From positions 2,321,501 through 2,385,500 of the forward strand of contig JAKCOZ010000005.1 in NCBI GenBank assembly GCA_022605955.1: a stretch of DNA of 64,000 nucleotides, written 5' to 3'. Shown in pieces: positions 36,916 to 54,296 of this stretch. Made by a program: the position numbers and the translations under genes. How positions within the stretch are numbered: position 1 is the first letter of the stretch; every line of letters begins with the position of its first letter. Below the pieces are notes generated by a model. It saw nothing but the letters and a program-made list of their open reading frames with translations, was not told the DNA's origin and did no database searches. Source of the stretch: Rallus limicola (taxonomy: Eukaryota > Chordata > Aves > Gruiformes > Rallidae).

Positions 36916-37454
36916 ATGCTTGTCCTGGTGAGACTGCACCTGGAATATTGTGTCCAGTTCTGGGCCCCTCAGTTCAAGAAGGATGTAGACCTCCTCCAAA
37001 GAGTCCAGCACAGGGCCACCAAGATGCTTAAGGGAGTGGAACACCTTCCTTACAAGGAAAGGCTGAGGGAGCTGGGCCTCTCTAGCTTGGAGAAGAGGAG
37101 AGCAAGGGGTGACCGTATTAATGTCTATAAATATGCAAAGGGCGAGAGTCAGGAGGATGGAGCCAGGCTCTTCTCAGGGATGGCCAGTGATAGGACAAGG
37201 GGCAGCGGGTGCAAGCCGGAGCATAAGAAGTTCCATGTGAATATAAGGAGGAACTTTTTCCTTGTGAGGGTGATGGAGCACTGGAACAGGCTGCCCAGAG
37301 AGGTTGTGGAGTCTCCTTCTCTGGAGACTTTCAAAACCTGCCTGGATGTATTCCTGTGAGATTTAGTCTAGGTGATCTGCCTCTGGCAAGGGGGTTGTAC
37401 TAGATGATCTTTCGAGGTCCCTTCCAACTCCTAATGTTCTGTGACTCTGTGATT
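36916..37454 (+). mobile_element. CR1 LINE, 5'-truncated 3' end (ORF2 C-terminus plus tail)
   Basis: The frame on the + strand reads [20 protein letters not shown], followed by [49 protein letters not shown] and [20 protein letters not shown]. This is the typical C-terminal end of the CR1 reverse-transcriptase ORF in birds and reptiles. It is followed by the usual tail (GATGATCT, CCCTTCCAACTC, then short ATTCTGTG-type repeats). The frame is still open over about 150 codons up to TGA at 37357-37359, so decay is modest. The catalytic reverse-transcriptase and endonuclease parts are missing, as in most 5'-truncated CR1 copies, so it cannot move by itself. The 5' boundary is approximate. Confidence 0.93.
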
Positions 37455-40400
37455 TCTGCTATCCTTACACAGAGGAAGTGGCTATAGATATTTGGTGGAG
37501 TTTTACATATTGTTGTGTTCTGTTTTTTCTTTGTGTGTACAGTACTCTATTAAAATACCAGATTTAATCAATGCTCACATTTTAATAGGAATACTTTATG
37601 ACCGTATTTGGATATACCTAGTTCAGACACTGTAGCAATGATCCACTTGATAAGCAGCACGAAGAAAATGGTGACTTGTTCATCTTCACAGAGGGTGTGT
37701 TTAAATGGAAGGGCTGAGGGATGCTTCCTAGTTCCTGGGTACAGATGCTCACCCTGTGTGGAGGTGGGACACAGAAGTACTTAGTCCGTCTTGCCTTCTG
37801 TGCCTCTGTTTCCTGGCACACTGAGATGAGCCACATACCCTGGCTGACCAGAGAAAAGACTGAGCCAAGAGGTTGCACTGTGAGAACTCTCCTGTTCTGT
37901 GATTGCAGAGAAAGACTGTTGGTTAAACTACCTCTCATTAGGTTCCACTCTTGAGAACAAATACAAGAGCAAGAAAGATGCACTGTCAGTTTTGGCTTTG
38001 ATCTTGCTTTCACAAAGGACTCAAAGAATTTGCATGGTAGGAAGCAACTATTCCATTATTGTTGCTAGAAAAAGTGCAAGAGAATAGACACATAAAGTGG
38101 AAGAGATGAGAACAGCTAGTGTGCCATTATTCCTTGTCAGAACTTAATCCAGTTCAACTAAAATGCTGCCTGCTTTTGTCAAGCTTCAAGGTAAAATGTT
38201 AATGTTTACATATTGCTGTCTTTTAGACAAAAGATGCTTACTGTTTTAGGCTTCCTGGATTACTTCCTATCTGTAGGAAATTATAAATATTTAACAGATG
38301 CCTAAGTGTACCTATTTTTTAAATATTTTGTATACAGAACAGTTTTTATAATTGCCACAAGCAATTTCTGTTACGTATTTCTGTGTTTCTTCTTTTGTTC
38401 TTCTCTTACACCAAAAAGAATTAAACCAGGGTAAAATTAGCAAAATGAGAAGCTAAGGTGTTATAGCCTCTTACTCCTTTAGGAGAAAAAGCACCGAGCG
38501 TATATCATGTAAAAGGGTGGGGTTTTTTAATTGTCATCGCCCTTCCTGCTATATGCCTAGTTTTTTAATCTGAAGAACTCAATTTGAGACAGAAAATGAT
38601 CAAGCTCCAGTTTCAGGGTTCCAAGCATTTTGTGTTAATTTTTGTGTCTGCAGAGAGGGTTTTTTTGGTGGTATGTACACTGAGCTCTACAACTGCAGTA
38701 TTTTATTCAATTCCCTACTTTGTGTGGCAGTCCCAGTGTATTCAGCAGGTTGTACGCCAGCAGATGAAACAGATGTTTAGGCCATACTGGAATGGAGCGG
38801 CATGCTGCATCAGGACCTGGATATTCCTCTTGACATCTGGATTCTGCTGGGCTGGGAAGCCTGCCTTAGGCCAAGAGGCTGTAGGAGCCTTGTGGCAGTA
38901 AACATAGGGTCCTTGCTGCTCTTTAAGCGATTAGTGCACTGAAGCAGCAATAATGCTGAATTATCGCTTGGTTGCGTTCTTCTAAGGAATCTTGGGACAA
39001 AGAGATAGTCAAGGAGGAGTATTTACAGTAAAGTCATGTTCAGAAAGACAAGACTAATTACGATGTATTAAAAAGCTTTCTTTCAACTAATTTAATAGTA
39101 AAATTCTTATGAGTACTTTAGGAAACTTCTTAAAAACCAGTAAACAAATAGCTTGCAGAAAAACCTCCCTTTCTCATTTAAAATCATTAAGATGAGAAAA
39201 GACAATTTCAGCTGCTTTCCAATTTCATGGTCTGGTCAAATTGTATGGTACAGACAACAAAATGTGACTGAAGACATGGAATTGAAGGTATACTAATGTT
39301 TATGCCTACTAGCGAAAAAAATGTGAACTTCTAATAGCTGCAGGGAAGAATATTAGGCATGGAAGCTGTCTGACTTATGCATTGATTCTTTATAGTTTCA
39401 CTTTATCAAGTTGAAAATTGTGCTGTATGTGCTGCTACAGACTAAATTGTCTGCCGCAGCACTTTCTTTTCTGATGTGTGTTATTTAAACACAATAGACA
39501 TGGTATATTGCATAGAAATAGATATTTAATGTTTTGGATTACTAGCTGTTGGACAAATAGCATTTAGCATGGATTTCCTCTCCCCCTTAAAAATTTCCAT
39601 TGTTAAGACCGATGTGTTTAAATGAGGGACCTCCCAAAACAGATTATAGCTTTTTGGAAAGCATGAGGTAATATTTTGAAGACGACCAGTTTGTTGCTCT
39701 CATTTAACCTCCAGTATTCTAAAGGGGTTATATTTAATTAACACTGGCTAAAGGCCTGACCTGAGCGGCAACCAAAAGTGATTGAACTGCATTTTCAGAT
39801 CCAAGCTGTAATCTGTTGGGAGAGGAATAATAATAATAAAAAAAAAATTAGAAAGCACCATTTACTGAAATTCTTTCTAACTAAGCTGTATTTCAATGGG
39901 CCATTTAATGCTCAGATGGACAAAGGTATTACTTCAGTCACTGAATTGTATCAAACCCTTTCTCAGAGGCCCAGTTAAAAAACTCTACAGGAAAAGTGGC
40001 TTAGCATCATATTCTCGGCAGACCAACACTCAGTCTGTTTGGAAAAGAAAAAAATAAAAAAAGGAAAAAAAGAGTGAAATGAGGTGAGACACAACCTCCA
40101 AGTCAGTGAGGATTTTTTGCTTCTCCCTGCAGTCAGTAGCTTCACAAGGGAATTGCTCTTCAGAAAGCAAGAGCTACATATTTGCTACAGAAGGCTTTAA
40201 TTTTTATTTTTATTTTTTTAGTAGCTGTTACTCTGTTCCCCCTGGTCAGCTTTCGGCCTGCCCTTTGTTCTTTTCTGACAAGGCGAAAATATAGTTTTTC
40301 TCTGGGGGATTTAGGGGCCAGTACCTACACTTTTACAGCGTTAGATTTTTGACTTGGTCATGTTGGAAGAAGGTCTCATTTAAATATCGTAGACTCTGAC

Positions 40401-43400
40401 ATTTGTGAGCTGAGTTTTAATTCTGTTTCAATCAAGTCAATGCTAGATATATCCTGTGGTGTTATAAGATAGCTAATATAGTGTCTGAACATTAGTTGTA
40501 TGAAAATTGTAGGATACATTTTTGAATTAATATCTTTTGCAGAGATTAAATTTTCATTTACAATTTTGATGTTGTCTCGTTTAAAAATTCCCAGCAGCCT
40601 CATAGGGTGATGGAGTGTTAGAAACTTGTAAAGGTGCTGTAAAGCTAATGAACCAACAGTTTTACTTCCTAAGGGGAAACAAATACAATTTTACAGAGGC
40701 AACTGCCAGGTGCCAAATTACATACATTGTCTTAGCTACTTGCAGTGATTGATAATTTATTTGAGCTCTAAGCATTCTTTCTTGGCTTTTCCCACAGCTT
40801 TACAGAAAATAGGCTGTGAACAGGCAGTTGCTGAGAGATTGTATTTAATTGTCATAATTCAATGAAATCAAAGCCATTTGATTTCTAAGGGGCATGATCT
40901 CAGGAACAATGCCTAAATGAGAGTTGCCTGCGTTCAGGCAGCAGAGTGAGCTGTTTTGATGGCCATTTCTATTTACTTACGTCAAAGCAGGATGAGGTCA
41001 AGAGAATGAGAAATACAGCTTGCAAATGACTCAGAAATGATCTTAAGAGCACCTTAATGCACATGTGCCTGAAGGCAAGTTAGTTCTTTATTGCATGGGT
41101 GCGTGTATTTTAGTTCTCTGGTGTTTCTCCAAAGTTACATGACTGTAACTAAGAGAGACTTCAGGATTGGATGTCTGTACTGTCAGGCCATGAGGATAGA
41201 CACGTGGGGTAGGCAAACGGGAGCAAGTAAAGCTCTGATGTGGATCTTCACGCAGGTATCTTCTCATTGAAATTGCTCCTTCCCTTCCCTTGCCCTCCTT
41301 CCCCCCAAATAACAGCATGAAACTTGAGGCCAGAATGCATTCTCAAGAAATCCTTTATTTAAAAACAAACAATATTGTTAACATTTAAAGTTTAAAGTGG
41401 TCACTGAGTCTACTCATATTTTGAGCAGAACCTACTATGTGTACTGTGGGTGGCTTCTCTATCAAGTAATGAAAATCTCCTTCTTCAAAAGATGAGGGAA
41501 GAAATTAAAATCTATGGAGAATAGATATAGTTTTTGCTGTTTTTCCTAGCAGAAGTCTGGGCCTTTGTTACTGACTTATTTAACAGATCCTCTTAACATC
41601 TGTCCAGCAGACTGTGGACTTTATTAGCAGACAAGAGACCCACCAGATTTAGAGCCTGCTGGGTACGTCTTCATCTTCACAGCTGTGGATTAACTCAGAC
41701 TTTCCAGAAGAGGACAACCATATGGGATAATTGGTGTCATTGGGTAGCTAAAAAAAATATGAAGAAACAAATGTCGTCCAAACACAATTCACTGTTTTTA
41801 CAGCCACAATTACTAGTCTGTTTAAGAAATAAGAAAGGCAGCATTACACTAAAAAAAGAAAATCTATTCATATCTGTGTGGGAACCTAATCAGGCTCTTG
41901 TTTCCAATGACGATGGCTCCACAGTCGCACCAGGTCTGCGACAAGAATGCTCCTTTTGTGTGCCGATAATGTGGAAGCGATAAAATTTCCTATAAGAGAC
42001 ATATGTGTTTACATCATGAGATGTGTTATTTGACAAAACGCTTTGTTCTCTGCATATTTTCCACGCAGAGTTTCATGCTGGGTTGTTTTGCTGGAAAGCT
42101 TTGATTAGCTAGAATTAGTTGCTGAAGTAAAATAGACACTTTTGTTTTATGAGTCCTCTTGCTGAGCTGTAAATTATAGTAAAACATATAAGGACTGACA
42201 GAAAGAAGTGCTGATTTGAACCTCTGACCCATGATCGGCATAAAAACATAAGATAACTCTTTCAAAAGACTACTGAGAGCCATAAATATTCCATGGTCCA
42301 CTTAAAGTTAGGGCCTTGTAACAAAATAGAGCTGTTATTTTGCATAAGGGGATCTTGACTCTGCAGTACTACAACAATACAAGCCGCAGTATCTAAAATG
42401 TGTAGAGATTCTTTTATTTTCGCTGTGAGTTGGCCATTATCCGCAGCAGGGCAGTAGAGGCGATGAGAGTGATTTTTCTTTTTATGAACCAGGACAGTGA
42501 ATTTGTGGTCAGGAAAAGGAGTTGAATCCAGCAGATACTCGGTGGTGAAATTAGGTATCTGTCGCTTTGCTTTTTTGAGAGAGAAGCAAAACAAGCATGT
42601 GTATCTCTGAAGGAGGCAGGAATTGAGTGAAATTTAAGGCCACATAAAAATCTTCCTTGACAATATATAGAATAGCAACTGTCGGACACCGAAATTACTG
42701 GTGTTAACAGTTAAAAAAACCCCAAAACAAATGAAGTGAATGAATATGAATAACTGGTAAAACCATTCTTTTAGCTGAGAGCCTTTTTTTCAGTAGATGC
42801 ATACCTGAACATCTAGGGAAAACTCAAGTCGTCTAACTCCTCCTGTGACTGCAAAAAACATTATTTGTATTTTCACAATACAAACAAACAGCTGGTTTGT
42901 TTGCACATATTGGGCTGTAATAAATCTGAGAGTACATTAGCCAGCAAGTGCATAAATAATCACTGGAACAATCTTTGTTATTTTGACATTAGTTATGATA
43001 ATTCATTAGCTGGCTGTTTGTATTATGCCTTTCTGCAAAGGTGTTTGATGCATTATTGTAAGAAATAGAGGCTATTCACACTCTGTAACAATAAGCAGAC
43101 TCTATGACAGGGTGATATGTGGGTATTTAAAATCAGAATGCTATGTCCACTGTGTATACCTTAGGTATGTATCAACAGGGAAAAGAAAGGAATGATGCTG
43201 TTAACAGGAAACCAAATGCATATGTTATGGCACTTAAGATTCTGTAGAGAAAAAGGAGTCTTTGTGCTATATTGTTACTTATTATTTATCATATTTCTAA
43301 ATTAAACACTTTTCCCTAATTGTTACTCCAACTTCCTGTAGCTGTACTTGATTGATGTAATTTCAGATATATACCCACGCAAAGGCAAATAGCTCTCAGT

Positions 43401-45919
43401 TATTTAGTATAAACAGGTAGATTAAGTTGATGTCGTATACTTGTTGGTTCTTAAATAGTAAGCTACTATTATCCATGTGGTGGCACATGTGAAAATGATC
43501 CCACACTACTAGCAGATCTGTAAAACTCACTGTATTTGGGTTTGTTAATAACTTTCTTAGAACAGAGAAAATGGTAACAAGACATCCAAATTTTCTGAAA
43601 ACAAATGCATAAAATACACTGTTTTAACAGAAGGCACCTGCACAAATATATTGTTAAAAGAAACATATGCCTTTAACATATTCTATCTATAAATTTGAAG
43701 GAATCTTGTTTTCATCCAGAAAAGCTTTGCTTTATCCAGCTTTTAGATTTTTTAATTCAAATAAAGGTTGCTTTCATGTGTATGTACATTTCTTTAAACA
43801 ATATTATACACACCTTTTCGTCTCTTTCTCCTGCTCCTCCTTTTCCTTTTGTGAGGAGAGTGCTCCTAGGACACAGATGCTGAGCTGTGGAAGGTGTTTT
43901 TCTGGTGATGGCATCTGGCTTCTTGGCAGACTCTACAGGCAGTAGCTGCCTTCAAGTTGCCCCTGGGTTTGTCACATGGTTAAGCTGCTGATGAGTTACT
44001 TAGACTGTCTTGTGTTTCTGGAGGTCTTTTTCTGTTAACCTGCCTCTCTCTAAGGATCTGCATTAAAAAAAAATCTTAAAAAGCCAAACAATCATATGCT
44101 TCTATATATATTTAAAATAAACACACATAAACAAGCCAGTAACTCCATTTTTTACCTTGGTGCTATAGTAGTGTTGAGTTGTGGAAAATACTTGGTTTAA
44201 AAGACATCCCAATACCTAAAAAAATTACTTTCTATAGAAAAATAGGAAGGAAAAAATGTACAATTAATGTTTCTTCTTTTAAAGAAACAGTTTTTGCACT
44301 TACAGTGAGATGTGTGTGAAATTTTATTAGATACTTGTGATTCTGCACTACTTTTTGGAACAGTTGCCTTGCCTGCACTCTTGAAGGCTTTATCAGTGAT
44401 ATCAGGCCCAGGTTATTTCCATACTTATCTATGACACCTGAAACATGGCTTTGAGCACTAATCCATTCTTCCTCTAAACAGAAGTAAAACGTCTATTTTA
44501 TTTCATGTGTTTGACTTGGAACTTATTTTAAGTACCTCTACACCAATAATAAAAAATAAGCATTCCCACTGAAGGTGGGATTTTTTGGTTTGGGTAGCTT
44601 CTTTTCAGAAATATGTGCTGGAAATAGTAAAGATGTAGCTGTTTTTGGTGAGCTTGTGAAAACCCTTTGTGATCAGACAGTAGTACTATTATTGTATGTT
44701 ATATACTCAGAAAGACAATTCTGGAATTATAGCTTTGCAACACTACAGACTAAATATACTATGGAAAAAAATAACTGCATTACCTCTTGTAGTGCAGGAT
44801 TTCAACAGCACTTGCAGTCACTCCTTAGAGTTTTTCATCTTTAGAAACCAAATTACTCATTGTCTAAATAGCTGAACTTTCATCTCTATAAATAAGATAT
44901 TTCAGCTTTGCACAATTCATTTAAAATGCTGACAAATAAGGATTCTTACTTGATTCTCAGTAGTTTTATTGTTCAGTTTCATTTACTGTGGCAAATGTAT
45001 TTGTTGAAGATGTAACATAGGACTTGCATTTTTAGTAATGGAAGACTTAAGAATTAATCAAGGTCCATAAAATTTAGCATTTGTCTCTGAGAAAACCCAA
45101 ATAATTTCTATGCCTTTGGAGAAATAACATGTAAATACAGAAAAAGGAGAACATCTTTCCATTTCGGTCATAGGTCTTTTAGTAATAAAAAATAAAAGGG
45201 TGAAGGTTTCTATAACAAATCCATTCTTTCTCCTTGAATCAAGCCACCCTCTAGTGAATTTATTTGTGGAGCATCTTCCAAGTACATCCATTGCAATTCA
45301 TCGTGCTAGGTTAGCCCTCATCACCTGCACTTTATCTGCTCCCACTCTCTTATTTACGTATTTCACACGTGGCTTTGCTATAGTTTCTTCAGAATTCTGC
45401 TGCAAAGAATAAAACCTGAATTATATCCCCACTGCTGTGAGCAAATTTTCCCTCACCAGCACAGTCAGTTTAAATGCTTCTAGCCATTGCCTTTTTGTTC
45501 TTGTATATAGAAGTGCCACCGTCCTCTTCTTTTCCTCCCTGGGCTCATACATGTAAAGAAACTGCTTCTCTCCTATGTAGCAGTTGATCATTTTCTCTTT
45601 ATTGCAATATCTTCTCTAAACTTTTCCCATAAGGCCAGTCATTGACAAGCCACTGGTAAGAAGGTTATGATTATTATAATTCTGTGTTAGGTGGTAAAAG
45701 AGCCTGTCACAAAGTTAGCAAGTCGTTGTCAGTGTGAATCTCCTTTAACTGTGTTGATTTAAGGCCCATTCTATTTTCTTCACCATGTGTTACTTTTGTA
45801 ACATTTGATTCACAAAATTTTTCACTTTTTCTCATTCATTTAGACACAGAGGCTGCAGTCTAAGAAGTGAGTATTAGTATCTGTTATTTGGCAGATGACA
45901 GGCATCTGAGCTAAAGAAA

Positions 45920-45936
45920 ATGAATGAATGAATGAA
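45920..45936. repeat. (TGAA)4 tetranucleotide repeat
   Basis: TGAATGAATGAATGAA. It is followed at 45951-45988 by an imperfect duplication of GAAAACTAGTGAAAA. Confidence 0.85.
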
Positions 45937-47692
45937 AGATTTTGATTATTGAAAACTAGTGAAAAAATAGTTGAAAAACTAGTGAAAATATTTTGATGCC
46001 TGTGAAAGGGATATGAAAGCCTAAGGCCTTTGTGCAAGGCATGAATGAACACTGGCAGCAATGGTTTATTGTGAAAATATCTTGCAAAGGCATTGTGAAA
46101 CTTAGCATTAAGAAAGGCTATAATATTTGCATCAGTCAAGATGCTCTGTTATTAGTTCATAGGGGTTTTTGAGACATATTAGATTGTGAATGATACTTTT
46201 TAGAAAAAGTGAAATGGAAATAATTCACCAATACCACAGGCAATTTCTGAAAAAGAAAATGCCACCACCTCTACCCTCAGATTATTAGTTTTGTTTGTTA
46301 TTCTGTTCTTCTTGGATGGTAGCGCTAAGAGAAGGCAAAAGCTTAGTATGAATTCTGCCTTTTCAAAGTAAAAAAAAAAAATCAGGAAGTCCTTGTGCTC
46401 TGCAGTACACATGCTGAGTACAGTGCTTTCCCACTTGTCTGTAACATTTTTTTGGTAGATGAACATCATTCAACTCATAGTGACTTCCAACTTTCATAAA
46501 TTCCCCTCAGATTTTTAGTTCACTACAACTGGAATAGAGTTTCAATAACAAAGGCTTACAGTAACAAGTCCATCAGCCTGTAAGTTCATAGGTCCTAAAT
46601 GTGAGACTTTGCATGCCATTGCCTTGAGTGAGACTTGTGGCATTTCAAAGTCCTCCTCTTCAGTGTATTAGAAGAAATCTGGTTCTGAAAACAGTAAAGC
46701 TACATCCTTGCTCACACATTAAATGAGCTGGTTTGCAAAATTGTTAACTATGCAGGAGCACTCAGTAACTCAAAATCAGCGCTACTTATATTTAGATGCT
46801 AGGAACTGGATTGTAAGCATCTAACTTGGTGACCTTTTAAAAAATAAAAGCCAGGCTATACATTTTTAAGGCTTCTTAGAACAATCATGAATACTTGATG
46901 GTTTTGAATAGCTAATTTGTAATCAAGAGCCTTCTGAGTGAGTGGTTGGCATAAGGGTTATGAAATGCTCTTTTCTTTGTGCTAGACGTTTGTTGAAAAG
47001 AAGGTATGTTTCAGTGTTTGAGGTAGGTTATTTTTTTAGTCAGTACTCATAGTTGGTAGGTTAGAATTTCAGTTGAAAAAAAAAATTGAAAATTTTGTTT
47101 TGAGCATTAAAAGTTAACCATCAACATTAATTCAAAATTGCCCCCATTCCTGATTAATCTTGTGTATAAAAGCTTTCACAACCTGACCACCTCAATGTGA
47201 GGTCTGAAATTGCCATTTCAAGCCACAGCAGTATATTTGCAAAAATACCTATCCCTGCAATGGTGGTGTGCACGTATTTTTTTCCAGACTGGGTTGCTCC
47301 CCATACAAACAGGTATTTAAAAGAAGTTACACAGCCTCCCACTCCACATGGCAGCATTGCTAGTGCTAGTGTGAATTCTTGAAGATTTTCACCGGTTTGT
47401 GGATCAGCTTTGTTTTAAAGTGTAAGCAAACCCAGAAAGCTAATTCCTGTTAATTATTTCATGTTTTCTTTTATGGTGGAAACCAAATTTATGGCAATGA
47501 TTGGATAAAACCAGTACTATGGCCCTGAAGTAATCCAGTGATGAATTACATACACATATATAAATGAAAAAAAAATAGTATTTGTCTCCCTTTAGAAACA
47601 TTTCTTCTTCACACTACTTGCAGTACAGCCAATTCAGCCCTCAACAGACTGGGAGGAGAGTGGTGTATAATACTAAATTCATTCTGTTTTAA

Positions 47693-47697
47693 CATTT
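47693..47697. repeat. Target-site duplication, left copy (CATTT)
   Basis: CATTT directly precedes the LTR terminus and recurs at 48285-48289 directly after the other terminus. Confidence 0.65.
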
Positions 47698-48284
47698 TGT
47701 CGTGGTTTCACCCCGGCTGTGGGCCGAGATCCACGCAGCTGCCTGCTCCTTAAAGTAAAAAAGCAGGTGAAGAGGGAAAGGGCGGGGGGAAACAAGGGAA
47801 GGGAAAAGGAAGGGGCAAATAACTCCAAAACCAAGAAACTAAGAGGCCCGTCGGTTGGGATAAGGATAGTTTACTAAGATAACAGAAAAATAAAATATAA
47901 CAATGCTAACAGGACTTTAGAGCAAAAGAATATGAAACTATTGATGCACAATGCAGTTTCTCACCGAACCACACAACTCAGGCCACACCACCCAGAGCTG
48001 TCCCGGAACCCGACTGTCCCCCAAGACCCTCGCATCCCAGCTGCTCGCGTCCCGGAACCACCCCTCTTCTTCCTCCCATCAGCCCCCCTTTATCCTGGGC
48101 AGGACGTAATTGGCATGGAATACTCTCTTTGGCCCATCTGGGTCACCTGTGCTGGCTTTGACTGTCTGACTGCAACTAGAAACATCAGGGTGTTATCAGC
48201 ACAGCTTTCATTTTAACTCCCAAACACAGCATTCCATCCGCTGCTACAAATGAAGTTAACTCTATCCTGACTGAAACCAGGACC
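47698..48284 (-). mobile_element. Solo LTR of an avian endogenous retrovirus (ERVL-like)
   Basis: On the + strand the block opens with TGTCGTGGTTTCACCCC and ends with AACTCTATCCTGACTGAAAC and CAGGACC. Reversed, this gives the TGTCCTGGTTTCAG...CCACGACA ends of an LTR family widespread in birds. It is flanked by a 5-bp direct repeat CATTT (47693-47697 and 48285-48289), consistent with an ERVL-type 5-bp target duplication. The last base at the 48284 end departs from the expected terminal A. A GATAAA-like TATA element on the minus strand near 48090 and a pyrimidine tract on the minus strand at about 47760-47815 fit LTR structure. No internal viral genes are present; recombination between two LTRs has removed them. 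The family name is from memory of avian repeats. Confidence 0.82.
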
Positions 48285-48289
48285 CATTT
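48285..48289. repeat. Target-site duplication, right copy (CATTT)
   Basis: Matches 47693-47697 on the far side of the LTR. Confidence 0.65.
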
Positions 48290-49768
48290 TAATTTCCAAA
48301 TTCAAACAGTTTCCTAGATAGTCACTGTAAGAGCCCACTTTTCTTGTTGCTATCACTGTGACCTTTAAAGTGCACATTTGGACATTTCAAGTGCTAGTCC
48401 TGCTGGGGCTTGGAACCAGGTCACCAACAAGCCGTTCTCTGACCAGTGTCACAAATGTCTCTCTTTCCATTGAGCTTGTGATACTTGGTCAAGATATGTC
48501 TAGGCCATTGGCTACAGCCTTTAGAGATGATAGACACACCTTTGCTCACTTGTCATGACTAACTGGGTTACAAACTCCACTTGCCATCATCTCTTTCTTA
48601 GTACAATGAAAGTACTGATTATTTCTGAGCTGAGAATATGAAGACTTTCAGAAATTTGTGAAATCTGCTTCTTGCTCTCATATAAGCAGAGCACTCTATG
48701 AAGCAAGTACAGATTGACCTGAAGAATACACTAAGAGGGATAAAATCCCGATAGTAGAGAAAAAACCAGCAACCTCTTATTATACAATGCTTCATTTTCA
48801 TTCTCCAGGGCATCAGCAATAACTGGGAATTTTTTTCTATTTTCAGTTTTCCTAGTGCAAGAAAACATAGTACCTTGGCCAAAATACTTAAACACCATTG
48901 ATTACAAAGTATTGGCCTGTGACTTTTGTAGACTGTGTGTTGTGTTATAAAGGGGTGGCAGGAAACAAACAAATCAACAAACAAGAGTTTTCATTTGTGA
49001 CCCAGAGGTCTGACTGCCCACTTTTCACACGTTTGTCTAGCCACTGAGTCACTGAGCTTACAGTATTGTGTAACTTTCGTTTTCTGTGGAGGCTTGTTAT
49101 ATTAGAAAAATTGTTCCAAAGAAAGCAACAATTATGACATAAGCACATCTGGCTCTTGCAAATTATTCTTTATTAAGCTTTCATTTAATTACTTGTGCTG
49201 AAAGGTCTGCTTTTGATTACTGTAATTTTTTTTATTTGTCCATCTGAATGATAATAATGTTAGAAATTACATACAAAACACCTGGCTTTTTTCTCACTAA
49301 TAAGGCAAAGTTTATATGGATTTATGTGCAGAAGAGGGATTAGGATCTTCCATGTTTATGGGAGAAGAATTATTGCTGGTGCTAATTCAAGGTGAGGGTT
49401 TAAATTTGGTCACTGGAAGGAAATTAAACCTACTTTTTTTCAGTAAACACTTTTGATTAGTAGGAATAGTTTCTTTTTTAATAACAAGTCTTTTATTATG
49501 TTTCAGTTAAATTTTGTGAAAAGTTGCATGAGGATGTGTTTGTATTTTCATTACTATCTACAGGAAATTTTAAGGCCTACATTACTTACTAGCACTCATA
49601 GAAGTTATATCACTGTACATTGAGATGGAGACATACCTGTTGCTTATTTTAACTTTCACTGATATTTAGAGAAGATGCAGCATTGTCTTTTGGTAAATGA
49701 TTCCTATGTCAGAAGGGAAAAGTCACAAGCAAGAATATTCTGAAAATGTTTTTCTATAATTCCTTTAA

Positions 49769-53858
<4,090 letters not shown>

Positions 53859-54039
53859 GATGAAGCAGCCCAGCCACTGAATCTTTCAGCCCGACCCAAA
53901 ACAGCTGAACCCGTCAAATCCCCAACATCTCCAACACAGAATCTCTTCCCAGCTAGTAAAAGCAGTCCGGTGACAGTGACAAACAAGAGTGGCATCCCCA
54001 GCCCGCTCGGCGGATCTCTGGGAAGAGGATCCTCTTTAG
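53859..54039 (+). CDS. SOX6: SOX6 internal exon with PLNLS co-repressor motif
   Basis: These 181 nt encode 60 residues plus one base: [20 protein letters not shown], then [40 protein letters not shown] and the G of the next Asp codon. PLNLS is the PxDLS-like motif through which SOX6 is reported to recruit the co-repressor CtBP2. The adjoining SPTSPTQ and SPLGG stretches offer proline-directed phosphorylation sites (inference). The acceptor is cttgtag|gatgaa and the donor cttta g|gtaatt. Entry phase is 0 and exit phase 1. From memory, mammalian SOX6 has one more Ala before QPLNLS and Ser where this has Ala after PLNLS; an alignment should confirm both. A CR1 LINE tail begins about 120 bp downstream of the donor. 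Confidence 0.95.
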
Positions 54040-54160
54040 GTAATTGATCTGTCCTGAAGAAAGGAGAAAACTGGCAAGTTTTCTACATTAAATCTCAGCT
54101 TGAGCACACTTACTTCTGGGCCTACATTTCTGCTTAAAATGAAAAAAAAAAAAATGCAGG

Positions 54161-54296
54161 AAAGTTCTCCTCTGGAGACATTCACAACCCACCCAGACAC
54201 ATTTCTGTGTGTCCTACTGTAGGTGATCCTGCTCTGGCAGGAGGGTTGGACTAGATCTACTTTCAAGGTCCCTTCCAACCCCTAACATTCTGTGAA
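54161..54296 (+). mobile_element. CR1 LINE 3' tail fragment
   Basis: Shares CTCTGGAGAC, GATCCTGCTCTGGCAGGAGG, TTGGACTAGAT, and CAAGGTCCCTTCCAACCCCTA followed by ATTCTGTGA with avian CR1 3' ends, including the copy at 37.3-37.45 kb. About 135 bp remain. It sits roughly 120 bp after the SOX6 donor at 54040, in the same orientation as the gene, and is preceded by a 13-A run. No coding capacity is left. Confidence 0.88.

Noticed and set aside
36865..37359. A 164-codon frame that could be taken for a host gene
   Set aside because: From about 36916 it is the CR1 ORF2 C-terminus; the residues before that are read-through of flanking intron.
47195..47235. Small inverted repeat ACCTCA-ATG-TGAGGT
   Set aside because: Six-base arms are expected by chance in 64 kb, and there is no supporting context.
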